In this document: in pieces, positions 8,555 to 14,980 of the stretch
How the letters are laid out: the number at the start of each line of letters is the position of its first letter
Numbering within the stretch: position 1 is the stretch's first letter
Assembly: GCA_964352225.1 (NCBI GenBank)
Contig: CAYGRM010000036.1
Span: 1-28,698 of the forward strand
From: CAJQQY01 sp964352225
GTDB lineage: Bacteria > Bacteroidota > Bacteroidia > Chitinophagales > Saprospiraceae
DNA: 28,698 bases
Reading direction: 5' to 3'
Position numbers and translations under genes: made by a program
The notes under the pieces: generated by a model
Seen by the model: only the letters and a program-made list of their open reading frames with translations
Databases searched by the model: none
Told to the model about the DNA's origin: nothing

Positions 8555-9349
8555 TTAAACCTTTCCTTGTTTTTCTAATTTCTGCTTGCGCATCAAATTC
8601 TTTTGATATCTACCTTGTGCAATATCCGTCAGAATTAAAATGATTAAGATAAAGTAAAAAGTTGATTTATTCATTTGTTCTACAGGATGTCCAGCAATTT
8701 CCAAATGAGCTAAATGCCCACCTTCCGTCACTAACATAATACCGACTAAAAATAAAATAAATAATCCTAAAACTTCATACATTCTATTCTTGGATAAAAA
8801 ATCTGAAATCTTATCCGCTAGCACAATCATTAAGATTCCACCAATAACGATTGCAGTAGCCATGACCCAAAGTACATCAGTCAAGGCAATAGCACTCAAA
8901 ATAGAATCGAATGAAAATACTAAATTCATTACAACTATCATAAAAATAACTTGACCAACTGATTTTTCTCTACCTTTTTTCGATGCATCACTTTCATCTG
9001 GAAGGGCAATCATGTGCCAAATTTCTTTTATTGCCGTGTAGATAATAAATGCTCCTCCTGCTAAAACGATTAGACTATGACCATTAAAGACTCCATGAAA
9101 TAGTTTTCCTAAGTCGATAGTAAAAAGTTCTCCTTGAAAAAGGTCAATTAATTTTAGCAAAACGAAAAGTAAAATAATCCGTAAGGCAATCGCTAAACCA
9201 ATTCCAACTTTTCTAACATAACTTCTACGTTCGGCAGGAGCATTTTTTGATTCTAAAGAAATGTATAATAAATTATCAAAGCCTAAAACTGCTTGAAGTA
9301 AAACAAGCATCAATAATGTGCCTAGATTTTGAAGAAGAGTTGGTTCCAT
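8555..9349 (-). CDS. TerC family integral membrane protein
   Basis: The 264-residue protein has about seven hydrophobic segments and the TerC family acidic membrane motifs: GFDNLLYISLE near residues 23-33 and FSFDSILSAIAL near 146-157, whose Asp residues are thought to bind metal. TerC proteins are tied to tellurite resistance in some organisms and, more broadly, to manganese export or metal loading of exported proteins. A metal-ion role in the cytoplasmic membrane is the safest reading. No other ter genes are in the window, so a tellurite-resistance operon is not supported. A tail of Lys/Arg residues ends the protein. It is divergent from the DUF6089 gene. Confidence 0.88.
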   Translation of the reverse strand: MEPTLLQNLGTLLMLVLLQAVLGFDNLLYISLESKNAPAERRSYVRKVGIGLAIALRIILLFVLLKLIDLFQGELFTIDLGKLFHGVFNGHSLIVLAGGAFIIYTAIKEIWHMIALPDESDASKKGREKSVGQVIFMIVVMNLVFSFDSILSAIALTDVLWVMATAIVIGGILMIVLADKISDFLSKNRMYEVLGLFILFLVGIMLVTEGGHLAHLEIAGHPVEQMNKSTFYFILIILILTDIAQGRYQKNLMRKQKLEKQGKV

Positions 9350-9386
9350 TTTTTAGTAATATTTTTTGATATTTTTTAAACAAACT

Positions 9387-9416
9387 CAAACTTAACTAAT
9401 CTTAATTGATAACTAA
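9387..9416 (-). promoter_or_regulatory. Possible terC promoter
   Basis: On the minus strand TAAGTTTG (complement of 9387-9394) is a perfect TAnnTTTG element about 38 nt before the TerC start. The -33 region at 18-nt spacing reads TTAG instead of TTTG, so the pair is only partly convincing. Confidence 0.35.
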
Positions 9417-9536
9417 AAAATAAATGTTAGCAATTAAACTAAATTTTTTTCAAAAAAAACAATTTATCAAAAATCTGAGGCGTTTAGTCCTCTATAAATT
9501 TCATCATACCATTAAAATCCCATTTCTATAAGCAGC

Positions 9537-9544
9537 TACTTTTA
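9537..9544 (+). promoter_or_regulatory. Possible -7 element for the DUF6089 gene
   Basis: TACTTTTA at 9537-9544 matches seven of eight positions of TAnnTTTG. Its surroundings (CTACTTTTACGATTC) resemble the gldA promoter core (CTACTTTTGCGATTC). No clear -33 TTG is present at the usual spacing. Confidence 0.35.
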
Positions 9545-9599
9545 CGATTCATATTAAGGTTTTCTACAGACCTAACTACCTATTTACTAAATTCTAAAC

Positions 9600-10484
9600 A
9601 TGACAAAAATGAATCGTTTCCTAGTAATTTGCATTGCTGCAATATTCCCTATTTTATTAAATGCTCAAGATTCCGAAGTTGGTTTAATCTTCGGGGCATC
9701 AGGCTATACCGGAGATCTTACGCCAAATACCAATGTATTGAGTACTGGCAAAAGACATGCTTCGTTAGGTATTTTTTTACGAAGAGATTTAAATCGTTTT
9801 ACAGCGGTGAGAGGAACATTTACTTACGGAAAAATATCAGGAGATGATGCTCAATCCAATATCGAAGGTATCCAAAACCGAAATTTAAGTTTCCAATCAA
9901 ACTTACTAGAATTATCCTTAGTGGGAGAAATAAATCCTTTGGGAACAAATTCTACTGGAAGAAGATTACAACCATTCTTATACGGAGGTATTGCGGTATT
10001 TCATTTCAATCCCGAAGCAAATTATAATGGTCAATTGGTTGAATTACAACCTCTAGGTACAGAAGGTCAAGGCATGGAAGGCTTTGATAAACCATATAAG
10101 TTGACCCAAATTTCAATTCCGCTGGGGGCAGGAGTGAAGTACCAAATTACCGAACGACTCAACTTGGGAGTTGATGTTGGCGTTCGAAAAACATTTACAG
10201 ATTATTTGGATGATGTGAGTGGATCTTATGTCAATTATAATGATTTGTTGGCAGGAAACGGTAGGGTAGCCGCAGCACTTGGAAACCGTTCGGGGGAGTT
10301 AAACCCGGAAGGAAATATTCCAGCGATCGTTCCAACGGGAACTCAGAGAGGAAACTCTCTCAAAGATGATTGGTATTTTACAGCCGGGGTAACGGTGGGG
10401 TATAAATTTTCTACTAGAACTAGAAATTATAAAGGGCGAAATCCGACAGGAAGAGAATTTGGTTGTCCTGGAAAAAATCTTTAA
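9600..10484 (+). CDS. DUF6089-type outer membrane beta-barrel protein
   Basis: The 294-residue protein has an N-terminal signal peptide ending LLNAQ (mature start near DSEVGLI). Alternating beta strands with aromatic girdles follow, and the family-like opening EVGLIFGASGYTGDLTP is characteristic of DUF6089 proteins in Bacteroidota. Strand-like stretches recur to the end (SIPLGAGVKYQITERLNLGVDVGVRKTF, then the final YFTAGVTVGYKFSTR). It ends in a basic, Gly-rich tail with a Cys. An 8-12 strand outer membrane barrel is inferred; ligand and function are unknown. Translation could begin at ATG 9600 or at the second Met three codons later. It is followed by a good terminator, so it is likely monocistronic. 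Confidence 0.78.
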   Translation: MTKMNRFLVICIAAIFPILLNAQDSEVGLIFGASGYTGDLTPNTNVLSTGKRHASLGIFLRRDLNRFTAVRGTFTYGKISGDDAQSNIEGIQNRNLSFQSNLLELSLVGEINPLGTNSTGRRLQPFLYGGIAVFHFNPEANYNGQLVELQPLGTEGQGMEGFDKPYKLTQISIPLGAGVKYQITERLNLGVDVGVRKTFTDYLDDVSGSYVNYNDLLAGNGRVAAALGNRSGELNPEGNIPAIVPTGTQRGNSLKDDWYFTAGVTVGYKFSTRTRNYKGRNPTGREFGCPGKNL

Positions 10485-10515
10485 ATAACTGAATAAGAAA
10501 CAAACTTTAAATGGA

Positions 10516-10548
10516 AACGGGCATCTCGAAAGAGGTGCTCGTTTTTTT
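10516..10548 (+). terminator. Intrinsic terminator after the DUF6089 gene
   Basis: A 12-bp stem pairs 10516-10527 with 10532-10543, allowing two G-T pairs. A GAAA tetraloop closes it, and seven T residues at 10542-10548 follow. This is a textbook Rho-independent terminator 31 nt past the stop codon. Confidence 0.9.
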
Positions 10549-10704
10549 AGTGCTATAGATAATACTATTTTTGTAAATGTGTTGTTATTTTCTTTATACA
10601 AAAGAAAAAAGAGTAAAGTTTAAGCTATAATTGTTTTTCTTTATAGGTAGGAATGATCCCGATTGGGGTGGCTGACCAATTGAATTTTAAAAAAAACGAA
10701 TAAA

Positions 10705-11550
10705 ATGAAAAACTACTTGTATTTATTTTTAATCATTTTTACCCTTGGCTGCTCGAGTGAACCTATGATTAAAGAAATCGAAATAACCCATGGCTGGAGA
10801 TTATCGGAAGTTATCTCTATGAACGGCGAAGATGATGAAATAAATGAATTACTAAAGTTAGCTTTTGAAGAAGGATTGATATCTCAAGGTTATGTCTTAT
10901 ATTTTTTTCCTGACCAAAGATTTACCGAATTGACGGGCTACTCTGTGGAGGCAGGTAATTGGGAGTTTGATGGAAAAGAAATAAAATTCGGAGATAAAAA
11001 AATTAGTATTGAAGGTTTTGAAGAAAATCGAAAGAAACATTTCATGATTGGAAATCTATCCATAGAAGAAGAAAATATTAAGGCTAAACTAAGATGGGTA
11101 AAAGAAGTTGAGATGTTGGAAAAATTTAAAATGGATCCTTTTTATCCGAAAAATAACTTGTGGAGAAAGAAGCCGGCACAAAAAGAAACAGATGAAGAAA
11201 TTAGAGAACGACTTCTTAATTATGTTTTGCATTTTGCCTACATTTTAAAAGCATCGACTGAGAGAGAGCATAATGTGGTTTCATTTGCGCACTCAATGGG
11301 AATCATTAAAGTGTATCGAGGCGGGATCGGAATTGTAAAAACGGAACAAATAAATGACGAATGGAAAAGTTGTTTTTATGATGAAGAAGATGCTATGAAA
11401 GCTTATGATTTATATAAGTCCTATTTGAATCGAGGACTTTATAAAGGTGGAACGACCGGTAATTGGGTGAAAGATGATTATAAAATTTTGATGTCGGTTT
11501 ATCGGAAGATAAAAGATAAGGAGGATGTAAATGAAGAGATTTTGTTTTAA
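10705..11550 (+). CDS. Hypothetical lipoprotein
   Basis: The 281-residue protein starts MKNYLYLFLIIFTLGCSSEP, a lipoprotein signal with Cys16 as the lipidated residue. The first half (after THGWRLSEV) is beta-rich, with short alternating strands and a WxL opening like lipocalin-type domains of Bacteroidota lipoproteins. The second half is charged and helical, without a known motif. Function unknown. A TATTTTTG element at 10566-10573 could be its -7 promoter box, but it lies 130 nt upstream without a clear -33. Its TAA (11548-11550) interlocks with the stop of the minus-strand gene, so no terminator separates the two convergent genes. Confidence 0.78.
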   Translation: MKNYLYLFLIIFTLGCSSEPMIKEIEITHGWRLSEVISMNGEDDEINELLKLAFEEGLISQGYVLYFFPDQRFTELTGYSVEAGNWEFDGKEIKFGDKKISIEGFEENRKKHFMIGNLSIEEENIKAKLRWVKEVEMLEKFKMDPFYPKNNLWRKKPAQKETDEEIRERLLNYVLHFAYILKASTEREHNVVSFAHSMGIIKVYRGGIGIVKTEQINDEWKSCFYDEEDAMKAYDLYKSYLNRGLYKGGTTGNWVKDDYKILMSVYRKIKDKEDVNEEILF

Positions 11551-12080
11551 AAATTTAATACCATTCCAATTCCATTTCCTGTATAATTCAAATCTAACTC
11601 TTTTTGATTTGCTCCAATTTTAGGAGCAGTCTCGGTATAAATATGAAAACTTTTTTTAGTTCGCTTATAATTTTTTCTAGAAATAGGCATCGAAATGATC
11701 GTTGCTAGGGCGGGTGGTAAACTTGCCAAAAACATTACTAGTCCAACTCTTTGATGGGGACAAAACTCATAGCAACGATCCCCTTCGCTTTGATTTGGAG
11801 GGCCATCAAGATTAAGCAAAATCAATCCTCCTCCTGCTAAAGCTAAAGTCGTAATTCCTGAGGCAATAAAAACGTTTTTTGCTCTTTTGTGTTTTTTATA
11901 AAACTTGAAAGTTGTATCATCTAAACTAAATAACTTCCCTAATTCACTTTTTTTGTAGACTTTGTTTTGATAATAAAATTTACCTTGAGATTCTACCAAT
12001 ACATTTTTATCGATTTGGGAAACTCCATTTTGTTGAAAAAGTAGGATAATGAAGGAGAGTAGTAAGATTAATTTTTTCAT
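11547..12080 (-). CDS. Hypothetical membrane protein, downstream of helicase
   Basis: The 177-residue protein has an N-terminal signal peptide (MKKLILLLSFIILLFQ, cleavage likely after GVSQ). A short extracytoplasmic part follows, then two transmembrane segments (about residues 69-88, rich in Gly/Ala/Leu, and 112-132). Between them lies a loop with CYEFCPHQ, whose paired Cys may form a disulfide. The C-terminal tail is polar. This layout recurs in small uncharacterised Bacteroidota membrane proteins; I do not recognise a family or function. It starts 31 nt after the helicase stop on the same strand, suggesting cotranscription, with no visible functional link. Confidence 0.72.
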   Translation of the reverse strand: MKKLILLLSFIILLFQQNGVSQIDKNVLVESQGKFYYQNKVYKKSELGKLFSLDDTTFKFYKKHKRAKNVFIASGITTLALAGGGLILLNLDGPPNQSEGDRCYEFCPHQRVGLVMFLASLPPALATIISMPISRKNYKRTKKSFHIYTETAPKIGANQKELDLNYTGNGIGMVLNF

Positions 12081-12111
12081 GTTTGATTTAGTGGATATTA
12101 TGGGAAACTAT

Positions 12112-13407
12112 TTACCGTCCTCTTTCATAAAATTGCACAATCCTTTCATCCGTCATCACATCATTCGGGGTAATTTTATTTTTCAAAACTATACCCTCTA
12201 GCGTTCGACATCGACTAAGTGCCACATAAGTTTGCCCACTTTCAAAAGCTCCTTTCCCCATATCGATAATTATTTTATCAAATGTTTTCCCTTGACTTTT
12301 GTGAATGGTAACCGCCCAAGCTAGGCGAAGTGGATATTGCTTAAAACTCCCTGTGACCTCAGTTTCAATTTCATCTTTTTCGTTAATTTTATATTTCATG
12401 ATTTCCCATTCGAGTTGCTCCACTTTGATGATTCGTTGAGTGCCGTCTGGATTTTCTAAAGTCACTTTTATTTCATCAGGCTCGAGAGCCACGATTTTTC
12501 CAATCGTTCCATTGACAAATTTTTGATCAGGATCATTTTTGATAAACATAACCTGAGCGTTCATTTTTAATTGCAAAAGGGGTTCTGTTGGAAATCTTCT
12601 TTCATTAAAAGTCCCAGCTATTTTTGCCATATAAGTTCTCTCCTCTGTGTTTAATTTTTTGAGTTCTCGATTGTTGATGGCATCTACAGTTGCATTTCGA
12701 GGGGAGAGGGTAATGTAAAAATCTTCGGATTGGAAATCAGGTAAATGCCTTTCATTCAAATCATCCAAATCATCATAGTCCGCTTGATTCAATCTTACAG
12801 CATCTAGAAGTCGAATGAAGTGTCTAGAATTTTGTCGATAGGTTTGGTACAATTCTAACATCTCCATTTCAAAGCCATTTTGGAAAACTTTAGCTGAGAA
12901 AAAATAAGAGCTATCATAAAATGTTTGGAAAAGTTGCCGTTCCGCATTCGAACTCACCACCGGAGGCAGCTGAAATAAATCACCAAAAAACACCATTTGT
13001 ACTCCTCCAAAAGGCAATCCCGGTTGAGTTCCATTCAATCTCAAAAATGCATCAATATTATCAATCATATCTGCCCGAACCATCGAGATTTCATCAATAA
13101 TGACTACCTCTAATTTTTGATAAATTTTATTGTAACGAACTTTTTTGACTTCAGATCTTTGCAGCGGTTTTCCAGGAAATCTAAAAAAAGAATGAATCGT
13201 GGTGCCTTGCACATTGAGTGCTGCGATTCCAGTTGGGGCTAAAACCACGCATTTTTTACGAGTTGTATTTCTAAACAATTGAAGGAGTGTACTTTTTCCT
13301 GTTCCAGCGCGACCAGTTACAAAAACATTGGTATTGGATTTTTCTAAAAGATCCAGCGCAGCTTTAAAATCGCTATTAAGTTGTATGGGTTGGAGGTCGT
13401 TATTCAT
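12112..13407 (-). CDS. Pif1/RecD-like superfamily 1 DNA helicase
   Basis: The 431-residue ATPase has Walker A GRAGTGKS at residues 32-39, a Pif1-type motif APTGIAALNVQGTTIHSFFRF at about 57-77, and Walker B IIDEISM at 103-109. Motif III is FFGDLFQLPP (about 165-174). The C-terminal UvrD_C_2-like block has AWAVTIHKSQGKTFDKIIID and YVALSRCR. These motifs mark a 5'-3' SF1B helicase that unwinds DNA or resolves G-quadruplex/R-loop structures. It is a core-only protein that lacks the HRDC or extra C-terminal domains seen in some relatives. Bacterial Pif1-like proteins of this size are common in Bacteroidota. The in vivo role is inferred from the family. Confidence 0.9.
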   Translation of the reverse strand: MNNDLQPIQLNSDFKAALDLLEKSNTNVFVTGRAGTGKSTLLQLFRNTTRKKCVVLAPTGIAALNVQGTTIHSFFRFPGKPLQRSEVKKVRYNKIYQKLEVVIIDEISMVRADMIDNIDAFLRLNGTQPGLPFGGVQMVFFGDLFQLPPVVSSNAERQLFQTFYDSSYFFSAKVFQNGFEMEMLELYQTYRQNSRHFIRLLDAVRLNQADYDDLDDLNERHLPDFQSEDFYITLSPRNATVDAINNRELKKLNTEERTYMAKIAGTFNERRFPTEPLLQLKMNAQVMFIKNDPDQKFVNGTIGKIVALEPDEIKVTLENPDGTQRIIKVEQLEWEIMKYKINEKDEIETEVTGSFKQYPLRLAWAVTIHKSQGKTFDKIIIDMGKGAFESGQTYVALSRCRTLEGIVLKNKITPNDVMTDERIVQFYERGR

Positions 13408-13428
13408 GTAGGGCGAAATTAGGGAAAA

Positions 13429-13563
13429 TTGGTTATTTAGTTATTAGGTTATTGGTTATTAATTTTTATTTCGGGGCATTACCACACAAAGTCATTTGGG
13501 AAAGTAAAATTTAGATTTAGTCTACGTTCTTAATTCATGTTATCTTAAATAACTGATAACCAA
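13429..13563. repeat. Imperfect inverted repeat of TTATT-type units
   Basis: The left arm, starting TTGGTTATTTAGTTATTAGG, pairs imperfectly with a right arm ending AACTGATAACCAA. The outer TTGGTTAT (13429-13436) and ATAACCAA (13556-13563) are exact complements, and about 80-100 nt lie between the arms. The left arm shows a run of GGTTATT-like units (AGTTATT, AGGTTATT, GGTTATT). Its first 20 bases nearly equal the minus-strand reading of the element at 3111-3221, so the two are copies of one family. It lies between the helicase start and the promoter of the lamin-tail gene. Confidence 0.65.
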
Positions 13564-13609
13564 ATTACTAACTACCGACAATTCATTTAAAATTAACATT
13601 TAGAAATAC

Positions 13610-13638
13610 TTGTTTTGTTTCTTTTTATATTAATTTTG
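13610..13638 (+). promoter_or_regulatory. Bacteroidota-type promoter of the lamin-tail gene
   Basis: TTG at 13610-13612 and a perfect TAnnTTTG, TAATTTTG, at 13631-13638 are separated by 18 nt. The start point would fall near 13645, giving a leader of about 110 nt. It is the only clear promoter for the three-gene 13755-20064 block. Confidence 0.65.
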
Positions 13639-13754
13639 TGCAACGAAAAGCGACTCATGTAATTTTTCCTAAATATGAGACTCAAAACATCGAGAACCTA
13701 ACTTACCTTAAATTTTAATCGATATTTTTTCAACCAAACCTTAAAATTTTTTTT

Positions 13755-14834
13755 ATGAAAAAAATTATACCTCTTATCATTTTTATTTTTACAACACTTG
13801 GACTATTCGCACAATGCGATGAATTATTTATTTCAGAATATGTAGAAGGTGGCAATAATAATAAAGCTATCGAATTATACAATCCAACGGATGCTGCTAT
13901 CCAATTATCTGATTACTCAGTAGGAAGATATTCGAATGGAGGAACTTCTTATGTAGGGATTGATATACCTGCTGCAATGATTGAGCCTTATGGTACATAC
14001 GTAATTGTTTTGGATAAAAGAGATCCTAATGGTACTGGAAATGAATATCCTGTTTGGGATGGTTATCAAGAATGGGGAGTATGTATAGTAAATGGTGAGC
14101 CAATTATTAATATGGCAGGTGATACCGTTTATTGTGTGCAAGTAGATACGATGAATAATAATCAACCATTATATGGAACAGTTTATCGTGATTTTCTTGA
14201 TCTTCAAGGAAAGGCTGACGTATTTTTATGCCCAGTATATAATGTGAACAATGCCATGTATTTTAATGGAAATGATGCTGTGGTATTAGTTAAAGGTTCA
14301 ACTGTGAATGGAGATGGATCTAACCTAATTGATGTAGTTGGCGTAATTGGAGATCCAGCGATGGCCTCTAATCAATCATGGGTTGATGCTTCAGGAGGTT
14401 TCTTGACGAGAGACAGAACACTTGAAAGAAAATCAAATATTCAAATGGGAACAGGAATAGTTGCTGATGCCTTGCAGGATACTTTTGCTTATGTTCAATA
14501 TAATGTATGGGGAAAGAATAATTTCTATGGTTTAGGAGATCATGATTGTGAATGTGATCCTGATTTTATGTCGTCCAATGTAAACTTAAATCAAATTCAA
14601 TTTAACATTTACCCTAATCCAACTTCTGAAGAATTATGGATAGAAGCGGAAGAAAATATTGAAAGAATTGAGATATATAATTTACTAGGAGAAAGAGTAA
14701 TTACCCGAATTATTGGTACAGACGCATCAAACAAAACGAACATCTTAGTTGGGGAATTAGATCATGGAATGTATGTAATTAGCTTGTTTTTTGATAATGA
14801 TTTTCAATCTACTCAGAAATTTATCAAGCGTTAA
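13755..14834 (+). CDS. Lamin-tail domain protein with T9SS type A sorting domain
   Basis: The 359-residue protein has a signal peptide ending GLFAQ. The mature protein opens with LFISEYVEGGNNNKAIELYN, the typical start of a lamin-tail (LTD) immunoglobulin-like domain spanning about residues 22-130. LTD is often found in extracellular nucleases of bacteria. The middle part (about 130-270) has no catalytic motif I recognise. The C-terminus carries a type A T9SS sorting signal: FNIYPNPTSEELWIE from residue 283, IEIYNLLGERVI, then GMYVISL and a basic end (KFIKR). It should pass the outer membrane through the type IX system and be surface-attached or released. It is the first gene of a block with a TonB-dependent receptor and a PLD-type protein. 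Adhesion or substrate binding is inferred. Confidence 0.88.
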   Translation: MKKIIPLIIFIFTTLGLFAQCDELFISEYVEGGNNNKAIELYNPTDAAIQLSDYSVGRYSNGGTSYVGIDIPAAMIEPYGTYVIVLDKRDPNGTGNEYPVWDGYQEWGVCIVNGEPIINMAGDTVYCVQVDTMNNNQPLYGTVYRDFLDLQGKADVFLCPVYNVNNAMYFNGNDAVVLVKGSTVNGDGSNLIDVVGVIGDPAMASNQSWVDASGGFLTRDRTLERKSNIQMGTGIVADALQDTFAYVQYNVWGKNNFYGLGDHDCECDPDFMSSNVNLNQIQFNIYPNPTSEELWIEAEENIERIEIYNLLGERVITRIIGTDASNKTNILVGELDHGMYVISLFFDNDFQSTQKFIKR

Positions 14835-14858
14835 GAATTAATATTAGTATACATATCT

Positions 14859-14933
14859 AAAGGAGTTTTCACAGAGTAAATTGGAATTTTTTTATAAAAA
14901 AAATAGTTCCAATCTCTGAGAAAACTCCTTTTT
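14859..14933 (+). terminator. Long hairpin after the lamin-tail gene
   Basis: AAAGGAGTTTTC (from 14859) pairs with GAAAACTCCTTT (ending 14931). The stem continues inward through CAGAG/CTCTG and TTGGAA/TTCCAA with small mismatches. T14929-14933 follows. It fits a strong intrinsic terminator. Because no clear promoter lies between it and the TonB receptor start at 14981, it may act as a partial terminator that lowers expression of the downstream genes. Confidence 0.75.
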
Positions 14934-14980
14934 AGCTAATCGTGACTTCATTTTTTGAATAAATAAACATCTTCATAAAC

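Noticed and set aside
8555..9349. Tellurite resistance operon
   Set aside because: Only a TerC family protein is present; no other ter genes are nearby, so a resistance function is not supported.
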